Source: Streptomyces sp. NRRL S-37 (GTDB taxonomy: Bacteria; Actinomycetota; Actinomycetes; Streptomycetales; Streptomycetaceae). From it: a DNA stretch of 45,756 nt. The first letter of the stretch is position 1; each line of letters opens with the position of its first letter. The stretch is from contig NZ_JOIZ01000036.1 in the NCBI RefSeq assembly GCF_000721605.1, positions 1 to 45,756 on the forward strand, in the 5' to 3' direction. Below the pieces are notes generated by a model. It searched no databases. It was given only the letters and a program-made list of their open reading frames with translations, and had not been told where the DNA came from. The position numbers and the translations under genes are program-made. Positions 24,525 to 35,100 of the stretch are shown here, piece after piece.

Positions 24525-24618
24525 TGTCTGCCGGACGTACATCGCAAGGATGACGGCTGGGCCGAATTACCTCCCGGGACCGACGTCCGCCCGCCGGCGC
24601 ACCGCCTACGGTCGCCTC

Positions 24619-25326
24619 ATGACCACTGAGAAAGGCTCTGACCAGGTCGTCGTACGGCTCGACGGTGTGCGCAAGGAGTACGGGCAGTCCGTCGCTCTCG
24701 ACGGCGTCTCGATGGAGATCCGGGAGGGCGAGGCGGTCGCGGTCATGGGACCGTCGGGCTGCGGAAAGTCCACCCTGCTGAACATGATCGCGGGTCTCGA
24801 CCGCCCCACCGCGGGGTCGGTCAACGTCCACGGCGAAGAACTGGGCAGCCTCAACGAGACAGGTCTGGCTCTGTACCGGCGTCGGCGGATCGGCATGGTC
24901 TTCCAGTTCTTCAACCTGCTCGACGACCTGACGGCGCTGGACAACGTGGCGCTCGCCGGGCAGCTCTCCGGCACCTCGGCCCGGCAGTCCCGCAAGCGTG
25001 CGCTCGACCTCCTCGGCGAACTCGGCGTCGCGGACCAGCGGAACAACTATCCGGCGACGCTCAGCGGCGGCCAGCGACAGCGCGTCGCGGTGGCCCGGGC
25101 GCTGATGAACAAGCCGTCCCTGCTGCTGGCGGACGAACCGACCGGCGCTCTGGACAGCAGCAGCGGTGAGCAGGTGATGAACCTGCTGCTCGACCTCAAC
25201 CGGATCGGTCAGACGCTGCTCATCGTCACGCACGATCCGCGCCTCGCCGAACGTTGCGCGACCCGTCTGATCGAGTTCGAGGACGGCCGGATCGCCCGCG
25301 AGAAGGTCCTGGAGCGGGCCGCATGA
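24619..25326 (+). CDS. MacB/LolD-type ABC transporter ATP-binding protein
   Basis: 235 residues. Walker [10 protein letters not shown] (about 44-52), the Q-loop in [19 protein letters not shown], the signature [15 protein letters not shown], Walker [14 protein letters not shown] and H-loop [11 protein letters not shown] are all intact. FNLL in the Q-loop and the EPTGALD motif mark the MacB/LolD group that pairs with FtsX-type permeases. ATG 24619 has no clear Shine-Dalgarno sequence; a TACGGT hexamer 9 bases upstream looks like a -10 box, so a leaderless transcript is possible. It overlaps the permease start by ATGA. Function: export or peptide-antibiotic resistance, inferred from context. 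Confidence 0.95.
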   Translation: MTTEKGSDQVVVRLDGVRKEYGQSVALDGVSMEIREGEAVAVMGPSGCGKSTLLNMIAGLDRPTAGSVNVHGEELGSLNETGLALYRRRRIGMVFQFFNLLDDLTALDNVALAGQLSGTSARQSRKRALDLLGELGVADQRNNYPATLSGGQRQRVAVARALMNKPSLLLADEPTGALDSSSGEQVMNLLLDLNRIGQTLLIVTHDPRLAERCATRLIEFEDGRIAREKVLERAA

Positions 25327-27656
25327 GCGCCGTATGGCATGCCGCACGGGCCGCCGTCCGGCGTCGTCGGCTGCAGACGCTCGTCATCGGCCTGGTCGTT
25401 CTGCTGTCCACCGCGACGATGGTCATCGCGACGGGACTCCTCGACTCCGCCAGCCGCCCTTTCGACCGGGCTTTCGGGAAGCAGCAGGGGGCCCACGCCG
25501 TCGCCGCGTTCGATCCCGCCGAGGTCTCGGCGCAGCGGCTCGCCGCGACCGCCGAGCGGCCAGGTGTCGAGGCCTCCGCCGGCCCCTTCGGCCAGACCTC
25601 GGTGAGCATCGCTCCGGGCAGTGCCGCCTTCCTGTCCGGCCCGCTCACGGTGGTGGGCCGGGCGGACGCGGGCGGCCCCGTGGACAAGGTGAACGTGTGG
25701 AGCGGCCGCTGGGCTGAACAGCCCGGCGAGATCGTGGTGAACCAGACCCCGCCCGCGAACGGCAGCGCACCGCCGTTCCCGGCGGACGCCAAGGTGGTGA
25801 CCCCGGACGGCACGAAGCTCACCATCGTCGGCTATGCCCACACCCTGAGCCGCACCGCCGACGCCTGGGTCACGCCCGAGCAGATGACGGCGCTGCACCC
25901 GACGGCCCAGCAGATGCTGTACCGGTTCTCGTCGGCGGCCACGAAGGCCGACGTCGAGCGGAGCGTGGAGAAGGCCACGGAGGGACTGCCGAAGGGCTCG
26001 CTGGTCGCCACGCAGTCGTATCTCACGATCAAGGAGGACGTGGCCTCGGGTCCCGGTGTCTACGTCCCGTTCCTGATGGTCTTCGGCATCCTCGGCCTCA
26101 TCGTCGCCGTCGTGATCGTCTCCAACGTCATCAGCGGCGCCGTCGTCTCCGGCTTCCGGCACATCGGAGTGCTCAAGTCGCTGGGATTCACGCCACGTCA
26201 GGTGGTCGGGATCTATCTGCTCATGGTCTCCCTCCCCGCGCTGATCGGCTGCGTGCTGGGCACCGTCGGCGGTGTCCTCGCGACCGATCCGCTGCTGACC
26301 AACGCCTTCCAGGGCACCGGCATGGACCTCAGCGGTGTCGCGATCAGCTGGTGGGTGCCGGTCGCCGCCCTGGCCGGCATGCCGCTTCTCGTCGTCCTGG
26401 CCGCGGCCGTCCCGGCGATGCGGGCCCACCGGCTGTCCGCAGCCGAGGCGATCAGCGCGGGCAGTGCTCCGCGCCGGGGCCGCGGACTCGGGATCCAGCG
26501 CCGTCTGAGCAGCAGTTCCCTGCCTCGATCGGTGAGCCTCGGCCTGGGGCAGCCCTTCACCCGTCCGGCCCGGACGGTGATGACGCTGGTCGCGGTACTC
26601 CTCGGGGCGACCACCACGGCCTTCGCGACCGGTCTGGCCAGTACGGTCACCGAGTTCGGGCAGGCCAAGAGCCCGGCCTCCTCGGCCCAGCTCGTCGTCC
26701 AGCCGGGCCAGCCGCAGTTCGGCGAGACGGCCCCCAAGTTGGACGACGCGCAGACGGAGAAGGCGCTGCGGTCCCTTCAGGGCACCAAGAGCGTGACGGT
26801 CCGCGCGCACGTCCCGGTCTCCATCACCGGGTCCAAGAAGGTCGTCGCCGAGTTCTGGCGCGGGGACACCTCCGCGCTGGACTTCAAGGACCAGATCGTC
26901 ACGGGGCATCAGATCGAGGCTCCGGGACAGGTCGCCGCGTCGACGGCCTTCCTTCGCGAGCGGGGGCTGCACGTCGGTGACCGGCTGACCATGGAGGTGG
27001 GCGGCAAGCCTGTCCGTGCCACGATCGTCGCCTCGCTGATGAGCAACGGCGATCTGCTCTACGCGGACTGGCGGGCGCTGTCCGCCCTCGACTTGGACGC
27101 CACGCAGCTCAACTCCCGCTTCCAGTACCTGGTGCAGGTGTCCCCCGGCACGAGCGTCGCCGAGTACGTCGATGCGGTGCGGTCGACGGACCCGGGCCTC
27201 TACACCCGCCCGACGGACAGCTCCTCCGGCTTCACCAGGGCCGTCATCGGTCTGTCGGTGGTCCTCGCACTGATGCTGGCGACGGTGGCGGGCCTCGGTG
27301 TGTTCAACACGGTCGTGCTCAACACCCGTGAGCGCCGCCGCGACCTGGCCACCCTGCAGTCCCTGGGCATGACACCTCGTCAGGTGGTCGGCATGACGGT
27401 GACGTCGATGACGGCGCTCGGGGTGATCGGCGGAGTGCTCGGGCTGGTCCTGGGCGTGCTCGCCCACCGCCTGATCATGCCGATCGCCAGTGAGGCGGCG
27501 AAGGTGGAACTGCCGGCACGCATGCTGGACGTGTGGCAGGCGCCGGTTCTGTTGCTCCTCAGCCTCGTCGGCGTGGTGATCACGGTTCTGGGCGCTTACT
27601 TCCCGGCGCGTACAACGACCCGTATGGCCACCGCGGAGGCGCTGCGCAGCGAATGA
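25323..27656 (+). CDS. FtsX-family ABC transporter permease (fused double unit)
   Basis: 777 residues. The first membrane segment is at about 20-38 (LVIGLVVLLSTATMVIATGL) and is followed by a large extracellular domain. A cluster of membrane helices at about 245-390 includes FGILGLIVAVVIVSNVISGA and GFRHIGVLKSLGFTPRQVVG. A second extracellular domain is followed by the C-terminal helices, with RRRDLATLQSLGMTPRQVVG. The duplicated SLGxTPRQVVG coupling motif shows that two FtsX units are fused, as in many actinomycete peptide-antibiotic transporters. ATG 25323 overlaps the ATPase stop, so translation is coupled. It probably works with that ATPase in export or resistance to the cluster's peptide. 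Confidence 0.93.
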   Translation: MSAVWHAARAAVRRRRLQTLVIGLVVLLSTATMVIATGLLDSASRPFDRAFGKQQGAHAVAAFDPAEVSAQRLAATAERPGVEASAGPFGQTSVSIAPGSAAFLSGPLTVVGRADAGGPVDKVNVWSGRWAEQPGEIVVNQTPPANGSAPPFPADAKVVTPDGTKLTIVGYAHTLSRTADAWVTPEQMTALHPTAQQMLYRFSSAATKADVERSVEKATEGLPKGSLVATQSYLTIKEDVASGPGVYVPFLMVFGILGLIVAVVIVSNVISGAVVSGFRHIGVLKSLGFTPRQVVGIYLLMVSLPALIGCVLGTVGGVLATDPLLTNAFQGTGMDLSGVAISWWVPVAALAGMPLLVVLAAAVPAMRAHRLSAAEAISAGSAPRRGRGLGIQRRLSSSSLPRSVSLGLGQPFTRPARTVMTLVAVLLGATTTAFATGLASTVTEFGQAKSPASSAQLVVQPGQPQFGETAPKLDDAQTEKALRSLQGTKSVTVRAHVPVSITGSKKVVAEFWRGDTSALDFKDQIVTGHQIEAPGQVAASTAFLRERGLHVGDRLTMEVGGKPVRATIVASLMSNGDLLYADWRALSALDLDATQLNSRFQYLVQVSPGTSVAEYVDAVRSTDPGLYTRPTDSSSGFTRAVIGLSVVLALMLATVAGLGVFNTVVLNTRERRRDLATLQSLGMTPRQVVGMTVTSMTALGVIGGVLGLVLGVLAHRLIMPIASEAAKVELPARMLDVWQAPVLLLLSLVGVVITVLGAYFPARTTTRMATAEALRSE

Positions 27657-27950
27657 CGGGCAGGATTTTCCTACATCCCCCGGGGAAAACCTGCGACCAC
27701 GGATGCCGACCACCGTTCCGGTGGTCGGCATCCGCGTACTCACCGCGATAAATCAGCACTTCTTCCCAGCCAAAAGCAAGTATGCGAGCATGACGCCCAG
27801 ATCTGCCCTCGACAGGGTTTTCCGAAAAGCCGCGTCGCTGTTTCCACAGAGCCGCATCGGTTCTTTTTTGCAGCCCACTCGTGCCGGCAATGCAGTCCGG
27901 CTCTTCCGGCATCGTCGCGGCACCGAATTTCTGGCAATCATGGGGAGTTC
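27657..27950 (+). promoter_or_regulatory. Intergenic region with terminator and promoter of the PLP gene
   Basis: 294 bp. It holds the hairpin terminator at 27701-27733 and then a relatively AT-rich stretch (27740-27870, with GGTTCTTTTTTGCAG) that probably contains the promoter of the PLP-enzyme gene. No small gene was identified. Confidence 0.5.
27701..27733 (+). terminator. Perfect 14-bp hairpin after the FtsX permease
   Basis: GGATGCCGACCACC, loop GTTCC, GGTGGTCGGCATCC, 44 bp after the permease stop. The long perfect stem with a 5-base loop supports a terminator. Confidence 0.75.
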
Positions 27951-29015
27951 ATGGGCATCGGTCATGCGCGAGAGCACACATACGGACACAGCGGGACGAG
28001 CGGGCCGGACGGCGCCGAGGAGGGCGCGCGCCTGGACCGTGCGGCCGTCGAGCGGGCCGGACGACGCCTGGCCGACCGGGTATGGCGGACCCCCGTGCTG
28101 CGTTGCGAGCCGTTGGACACCCGGTGCGGCGCACGGCTGTGGCTGAAGGCGGAGAATCTTCAGCGCGGGGGTTCGTTCAAGGTCCGTGGGGCGCTCCTGG
28201 CGGTGGAGCACCTTGCCATGTCCGGCAGCCGCGGGGTGATCGCGCAGAGTACCGGCAACCACGCGATCGCGGTCGCGCTCGCCGCCCGGCAGTACGGTCT
28301 CCCGGCCGTCGTGGTCCTGCCCACCGACGCCCCACCGGCCAAGATCCACCGGATCCGGGAGGCCGGTGCCGAGGTGGTGACGGCGGGCACCCTGCTCGCC
28401 GACCGGGTGGCCGCCGTGTCCGACCTGCGCGGGACATTGGGCTACGACGTCATCGACCCGTACCAGAACCCTCACGTCGTCGCCGGCCAGGGGACCGCCA
28501 CGGCCGAACTCCTCGATCAGGCCGCGGAGCAGGGCGCGCGCCTGGACGCGGTGGTCGTCCCGGTCGGCGGCGGCAGTGCGATCGCCGGTGCCTGTCTCAC
28601 GGCCGAGGGGCGCGAGGTGGCCGTGGTCGGGGCCGAACCGCAGGCCGTGCCGGCACTCACCACGGCGCTGCGCGCGGACCGTCCGGTGACCGTGACCGCC
28701 GGGTACACCATCGCCGACGGACTTCGCCCCGACCGCATCGGTGCCTTGCCCTTCACCATCGCCCGAGGGGCGGTGGCCGCGGTCGAGACGGTGTCGGAGG
28801 AAGCCATCGCCGAGGCGATGCGCGCCGCATTCCTGCACGCCCGGCTGGTCATCGAGCCCGCGGCGGCCGCGGCGCTCGCCGCCGCCCTGGAGCACGCGTC
28901 CCGCCTCGGCACGGACGTCGGCGTGCTGCTCAGCGGTGGGAACGTCGAGCCGAGTCTGGCTGCCGCACTGCTGGCCGGCCAGGAGGTCTCCGCCCCGGAC
29001 ACCGCTGCGGTCTGA
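27951..29015 (+). CDS. Threonine/serine dehydratase-like PLP enzyme
   Basis: 354 residues, fold-type II PLP family. The PLP lysine is in GGSFKVRGA (Lys 77). The substrate loop STGNHAIAVA (about 103) and the phosphate-binding glycine loop VGGGSAIAGAC are present. The C-terminal regulatory (ACT) domain of biosynthetic IlvA is absent, so it belongs to the short catabolic dehydratase/racemase group. It could make 2-oxobutyrate from Thr, pyruvate from Ser, or act on 3-hydroxyaspartate. GGGGAG 6 bases before ATG 27951 supports the start. It sits back to back (convergent) with the NRPS end. I infer precursor supply, for example a 2-oxo acid leading to a branched or odd-chain acyl primer, but this is unproven. 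Confidence 0.88.
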   Translation: MGIGHAREHTYGHSGTSGPDGAEEGARLDRAAVERAGRRLADRVWRTPVLRCEPLDTRCGARLWLKAENLQRGGSFKVRGALLAVEHLAMSGSRGVIAQSTGNHAIAVALAARQYGLPAVVVLPTDAPPAKIHRIREAGAEVVTAGTLLADRVAAVSDLRGTLGYDVIDPYQNPHVVAGQGTATAELLDQAAEQGARLDAVVVPVGGGSAIAGACLTAEGREVAVVGAEPQAVPALTTALRADRPVTVTAGYTIADGLRPDRIGALPFTIARGAVAAVETVSEEAIAEAMRAAFLHARLVIEPAAAAALAAALEHASRLGTDVGVLLSGGNVEPSLAAALLAGQEVSAPDTAAV

Positions 29016-29056
29016 GGAGGCGCGCAGCGGCTGAGGACGGCGGGCGGCACGAACGG

Positions 29057-29103
29057 CGGGCCGGGCGCCTCGACGACTTCAAGTCGTCGAGGCGCCCGGC
29101 CCG
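29057..29103. terminator. Bidirectional terminator, perfect 23-bp stem
   Basis: A perfect inverted repeat with arms 29057-29079 and 29081-29103 around a single central C, followed by TTT on the plus strand. It lies between the convergent PLP-enzyme gene (stop 29015) and the NRPS gene (stop 29155) and can serve both. Confidence 0.85.
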
Positions 29104-29154
29104 TTTCGGCATGTCCGCCGGGGGCTGCCGCGGTGGCGTGCACCGCGGCAGCGG

Positions 29155-32100
29155 TCAGTCGTCCAGGCTCATCCAGTCCGCCACGGCGGACCACACCTTC
29201 GCCAGGACGTCCGGCGTGCCCATCTCGTGGTGGACACAGTCGACACCGGTCCGGTGGATCTCCCCGGAGACGTAGGGCCGCCACGCCTCTTCTGTGACCG
29301 GGTCGGCGCGGTCCTCACGGTCGGCGGTGATCAGCAGTACGTCGCCTTCGAACCGGCCGTGCTCGTGGCGCCGCTGGATGTGGCGCTGATTGACCAGGAC
29401 CCGCGCGATGTTCTCGTACTCCTCGTCCGTGGTGGCCCCGAGGGCTCCCGCCGCCTGATGGCGCACCATTTCCGTCAGGCTCGCCAACAGCTCGTCCGGG
29501 ACCTCGCTGGGGGCCTCCAGGGGCTCGGCCTCGGGGTCCGCCACGGCCGGGTTCTGGTCCAGGAGGACCAGCGCCGCGACCTGCTCACCGGCGGCACGCA
29601 GCCGTACGGCGACCTCGTGTCCGACCACCGCTCCGAAGGACCAGCCCAGCAGGTGGTACGGGCCGGAGGGCTGCACGCGGCGGATCTGCTCGACGTAGCG
29701 GTCCGCCATCTCCCCTACCGACCGGGCCAGTCGGTCCGCTCCGTGCAGCCCGCGGTCCTGGAGGCCGTACAGCGGCATGTCGGCCGGCGCGTACCGGGCC
29801 AGCGGCATGTAGCACCAGCTCAGGCCATCAGCGGGGTGCAGGCAGAAGAACGGCGGCCTGCTGCCCTCGGTACGGATCGGCAGCAGTTCGTCGAGGGCGT
29901 CCCGCACCGACGACAGGCTCATCCCCTTCACCAGCTCACCCACGGTCGGCGCCGAGAAGACGTCGCGCACCGCGATGGACACACCCCGCTCCCGCAGCCG
30001 CTCCACGAGCCGGACCGCCAGCAGGGAGTGCCCGCCGAGGGCGAAGAAGTCGTCGTCGACTCCGACCGATTCCACCCCGAGAACCTCGGCGAACGCCTCG
30101 CACAGGCTGGACTCGAAGGCGGTGACGGCCCCGTTGCCGGTGGGCTCGGCGGCGGTGACGCCCGGCTCGGGCAGCGCCTTGCGGTCCAGCTTGCCGTTGG
30201 GCATCAGCGGCAGCCGGTCGATGACCACCACCGCGGACGGCACCATGTACTGCGGCATGCGCCCCTGGGCCAGGCCGCGCACCTCCCGGCTGAGGTCCTC
30301 CGCCGCCTTCGGGTCGGTGGCCGAGCCCGGCACCACGTAGGCCACCAGGCGGTGGTCGCCCGGGGTGTCCTCGCGGACCACGACCACGGCCTGGCCGACC
30401 GCGGGGTGTGTGGCCAGGGCGGCCTCGATCTCACCGAGTTCGACCCGGAAGCCGCGCACCTTGACCTGGTCGTCGGCGCGTCCGACGTACTGAAGTGCAC
30501 CATCCGCGGTCCACCGGACGACGTCGCCGGTGCGGTACATCCGCTGCCCCTCGGCACCGAACGGGCAGGCCACGAAGCGTCCCGCCGTGAGGCCGGCGCG
30601 TCCCAGGTAGCCACGGGCCAGTCCGTCGCCCGCGATGTAGAGCTCGCCCGCCACGCCGGGCGCCACCGGGGCCAGGCCGTCGTCGAGGACGTAGACCTGG
30701 GTGTTGCCGATCGGGGATCCGATCGACGTGACGTCGGCCGCGTCGGGGAGCAGCACCTGGGCGGTCGACCATGTGGTGGTCTCCGTCGGGCCGTACAGGT
30801 TCGTCAGGGTCGGTGTCCGGGACAGCAGGGTGCGGGCCAGGTCGCCGGGCAGCGCCTCGGCTCCGATCATGGCCCGGACGCGGCTGAGGTCCACCGGGTC
30901 GTCGGCGTCGGCCACGAGGCCGCGCCACAGGCTCGGTGTCGCGTGCACCATCGTCACACCGCCGGTGCGGATCAGCTCCCGCAGGGCCCACGGGTCGAGG
31001 ACCTGCTCCTGCGCGGCGAGGACCAGTCGCGCGCCGTTGAGCAGCGGCAGGTAGAACTCGAATCCGGCCATGTCGCAACCGTGGGTGCTCACGGCGAGCA
31101 GCCGGTCCTCGGCGGCCAGCGGGAAGGAATTCTGCATCGCCGTGAGGAAGTTGACGATCGCGCGGTGCTCGACGAGCACACCCTTGGGGCGTCCGGTGGA
31201 TCCGGAGGTGTAGATCACCCACATCGGGTGGCCGGGCAACATCGGCCGTGTGCGCTCGTCGTCGCTGACGGCCCGATCCGGCAGGGCGGCGAGCTCCGCG
31301 GTCACCTCGGGGTCGTCGAGGAGCACCACCGGCACGCCGGATCCGGCGTCGCCGTCGGCGTCCACGGAGAACGAGTCGAGCCGGTCCCTCATGCCTTCGC
31401 CGCTGAGCACGCACACCGCGCCCGAGTCGGCGATGACGTACGCGATGCGGTCGGCCGGGTAGTTCGGGTCGATCGGCAGGTAGGCGGCGCCCGCCTTGAC
31501 CACGCCGAGCAGAGCCACGACCAGGTCGACGGTGCGGTCGAAGACGACCGCGACGACCGACTCCGGTCCCACGCCCCGGCCGGCCAGGTACCGGGCCACG
31601 CGGTTGGCCCGCGCGTCCAGCTCGGCGTAACTGAGGGCGGTGTCGCCGAAGGTCAGGGCGATCGCGTCGGGGGTGCGCGCGACCTGCGCCTCGAACAGGG
31701 CACCGACCGTGGTGTCCGGCAGCTCGGCCGCGGTGTCGTTCCACTCGGTCAGCATGCGGTGCCGCTCGTCGTCATCCAGGACGTCGACGGCACCGAGCCG
31801 GGTGTCCGGCGCGGCGGACAGGGTCGCGAGGACGCGGTTGAGGCGTTCGGCGATGCGCACGACCGACGCGGGTTCGAAGAGGTCGGCGGAGCCGGTCACG
31901 GTGCCGCGCAGACCCGCGGGGGCGCCCTTGGCGTCGTACGTCTCGACCATGCTGACGTCCAGGTCGAACTTGACCACCGCCTCCGCCACGGACACGTCGC
32001 CCGGCGCCGTGCCGGACGCCGGCCGCGACGGGACGTCGGCGCGGGTGTCGAGGCCGGGCAGGTCGACGACCGCCTCCGCGGTGTTCTCCAGGAGCAGCAT

Positions 32101-35100
32101 CACCTGGAAGAGCGGGTGACGGGCCAGCGACCGGGCGGGGGCGAGCTCCTCGACGAGCCGCTCGAAGGGAACGTCCGCGTGCGCGAACGCGCCCAGGCCC
32201 GCTTCCCGGACCCGCTCCAGCACCTTGCTGTAGGTCGGGTCCTGCGACAGGTCGGTGCGCAGGACGAAGGTGTTGACGAAGTAGCCGACGAGGTCGTCGA
32301 GCGCTTCGTCGGTGCGGCCCGCGTGTGCCGATCCGATGGGGATGTCGGTACCCGCGCCGAGGCGGGACAGGAGCACCGCGAGCGCGCCGTGCAACGCCAT
32401 GAACATCGTCACGCCTTCGGCCCTCGCGACCTCCAGGAGCCGTGCGTGCACCTCGGCCGGGACCTCGATGGGTACGCGATACCCCTGGTGGCCGACCACG
32501 GCCGGGCGCCCCCGGTCGGTCGGCAGCGTGAGCTCCTCGGGGATGCCGGCAAGGGCCTCTCGCCAGTAGGCGACCTGGCGGGAGAGCAGGCTGTCCGGGT
32601 CGTCCGCCTCACCGAGCACCTCGCGCTGCCACAGCGCGTAGTCGGCGTACTGCAAAGGCAGTTCCTGCCACCGCGGGGCCCGGCCCTCGCTGCGCGCGGC
32701 GTACGCCAGGGACAGGTCGCGGGCCAGTGGTGCCCAGGACCAGCCGTCGGTGGCGATGTGATGGATCACCACCACGAGGACATGGTCCTGCCCGTCCGTC
32801 TCGAACAGCCAGGCCTTGACGGGCACGTCCGCCGAGAGGTCGAAGGTGTGGCGCTGGGCGTCGGCGATCGCACCGGACAGCTCCGTCGGGGCGACCCGGG
32901 TCACCGTCAGGTCCCACTCCAGCGCGACCGGGTCGAGGACCTGCTGGTACGGCTCGCCGTCCACGACCGCGTACACGGTGCGCAGCACTTCGTGCCGCGC
33001 GATGAGGTCCCGGAACGCCGCGTTCAGCGCCGCGTGGTCCACCTCGCCCTCGAGGCGTACGGCGACCGGGATGTTGTAGGTGTCACCGGGGCCTTCCAGC
33101 TTGTCGATGATCCACAGGCGTCGCTGACCGTACGACAGCGGCAGCCGGTCGGGCCGGGCGCCGGCCGTCAGCGGCGGCCGGGCCTCGCGTGCCCCGGCCA
33201 GGAGCTCGGCGAGCCCGGCGACGGTCGGCGCCTCGAACAGGTCGCGGACCTCCACCTCGACGCCGAGCAGCGTCCTGATCCGGCTGATCAGCCGGACCGC
33301 GAGCAGCGAGTGGCCACCGAGTTCGAAGAAGTCGTCGTGCACGCCGACCGCGGGCACTCCGAGGACCTCGGCGAAGGCCATGCAGAGGATCTCCTCCCGG
33401 ACTCCGGCCGACCGGTTCCGGCCCCCGGGCTGCGAGGTCCCGTGATAGTCGGGAGCGGGCAGGGCCTTGCGGTCCAGCTTGCCGTTGCCCGTAAGCGGCA
33501 GCCGGTCGAGGAGCACCACCGCCGAGGGCACCATGTGCTCCGGCAGGCGCTGCGCGGCGAACTTCCGGATCGTCGCGGGCAGTCCCTGGTCCTGCGTGTC
33601 CTCCGGGTCGTCGGCCACGACGTAGGCGACGAGGCGCTTGTCACCGGGCACGTCCTCGCGGGCGATCACCACGGCCTGGGCCACCAGGGGATGGGCGGCC
33701 AGGACCGACTGGACCTCGCCGGGCTCGATGCGGAAACCGCGGATCTTCACCTGCTCGTCGGAGCGCCCCGCGAACACCAGCCGGCCGTCCGCGTCCCAGC
33801 GGGCCAGGTCGCCGGTGCGGTACATCCGCTCCCCCGCCCGGCCGAACGGGCTGGCCACGAACCGCTCCGCGGTCAGGTCGGGGCGGCCCACGTAGCCACG
33901 CGCCAGACCCGCACCGGTGACGTACAGCTCACCGGCCGCTCCGGCCGGCACCGGCCGGAGCCGGTGGTCCAGGACGTAGAAGCGGGTGTTGGCGAGCGGT
34001 GTGCCGACGGGGACCACGCCGTCGGCCACCAGTTCGGCCGTCAGCGGGGTCGTGGCCACACCGATCGTGGTCTCAGTCGGGCCGTAGTGGTTGTACACCG
34101 CGCAGCCGTCCGCGGCGGACAGCAGGGTCCGTACCCACTCGGGCTGGGCGGCCTCGCCGCCGAGGACCAGGGACTTGGCGGGCAGCACCCCGGCCAGGTC
34201 CCCCGCCGCACCGAGCGCCGCCAGGTGGGAGGGGACCGCCTTGAGGTGGTCGATGCGGTGCTCGGCCAGGTAGCGGCTGACGGCCTCCGGATCGGTGACC
34301 GCTTCCTCGTCCAGGATGTGCAGCTCGCCGCCTGTGGTCAGGCTCGCGAACACCGTGGTGTTGCCGAGGTCGGTGGCCTGCGCCTGAAGCAGCGCGTACC
34401 GGTCGCCCGGAGTGCCGAACTCGACCCGGCCCGGCACGGCAGCCACATAGTTGGCCAGCGCGCCATGGGTGACCGCAACACCCTTCGGACGACCCGTCGA
34501 CCCGGAGGTGTAGATCACGTAGGCGAGCCCGTCCGGGGCCACCGCCTCCTGGACGGCCGTCTCCTCGGCGTCGGCCAGCTGCATCGTCACCAGCGGTGAG
34601 TCGAGTGCGACGAGCCGCTTGCCCGCCGGCAGATCGTCCAGGATCTCCTCGGTGGTCAGCGTGAGCGCCGCACCGCTGTCGGTCATGACGTACGCCACCC
34701 GGTCTGCGGGCTGCCCGGGGTCGATCGGCAGGTAGGCGGCGCCCGCCTTCCACACGGCCAGGATCGCCGTGATCATCTCGATCCCGCGGCCCAGGCACAG
34801 GCCCACCACCGCTTCCGCACCCACGCCCTGGTCCATCAGGTAATGAGCCAGACGGTTGGCGCGGGCATCCAGCTCCGCGTACGACACCCGCGTGTCGTCG
34901 GCGACGACCGCCACCGTATCCGGAGTACGCGCCACCTGCTCCGCGAAACGAGCCGCGACCGTGCGCGAAGGCACCTCGTCCGTTGTGTCGTTCCACTCCA
35001 CCAGGACCCGGTGCAGCTCGTCCTCGGGCAGCACGTCGACCGAGCTCAGCTGCTGCTCGGCGCCGCCGTCCAGCGCGGAGTCCAGCGCGGTGACCAGGTT

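Noticed and set aside
22442..24547. Minus-strand open frame of 701 codons opposite the ABC exporter
   Set aside because: Shadow frame; the plus strand has complete transporter motifs.
25209..27743. Minus-strand open frame of 844 codons opposite the ABC ATPase and permease
   Set aside because: Shadow frame full of Arg, Gly, His and Asp, without motifs.
29227..34599. Plus-strand open frame of 1,790 codons opposite the NRPS
   Set aside because: Antisense shadow of GC-rich coding sequence; composition dominated by Arg, Gly, Val, His and Asp with no domain, while the minus strand has full NRPS motifs.
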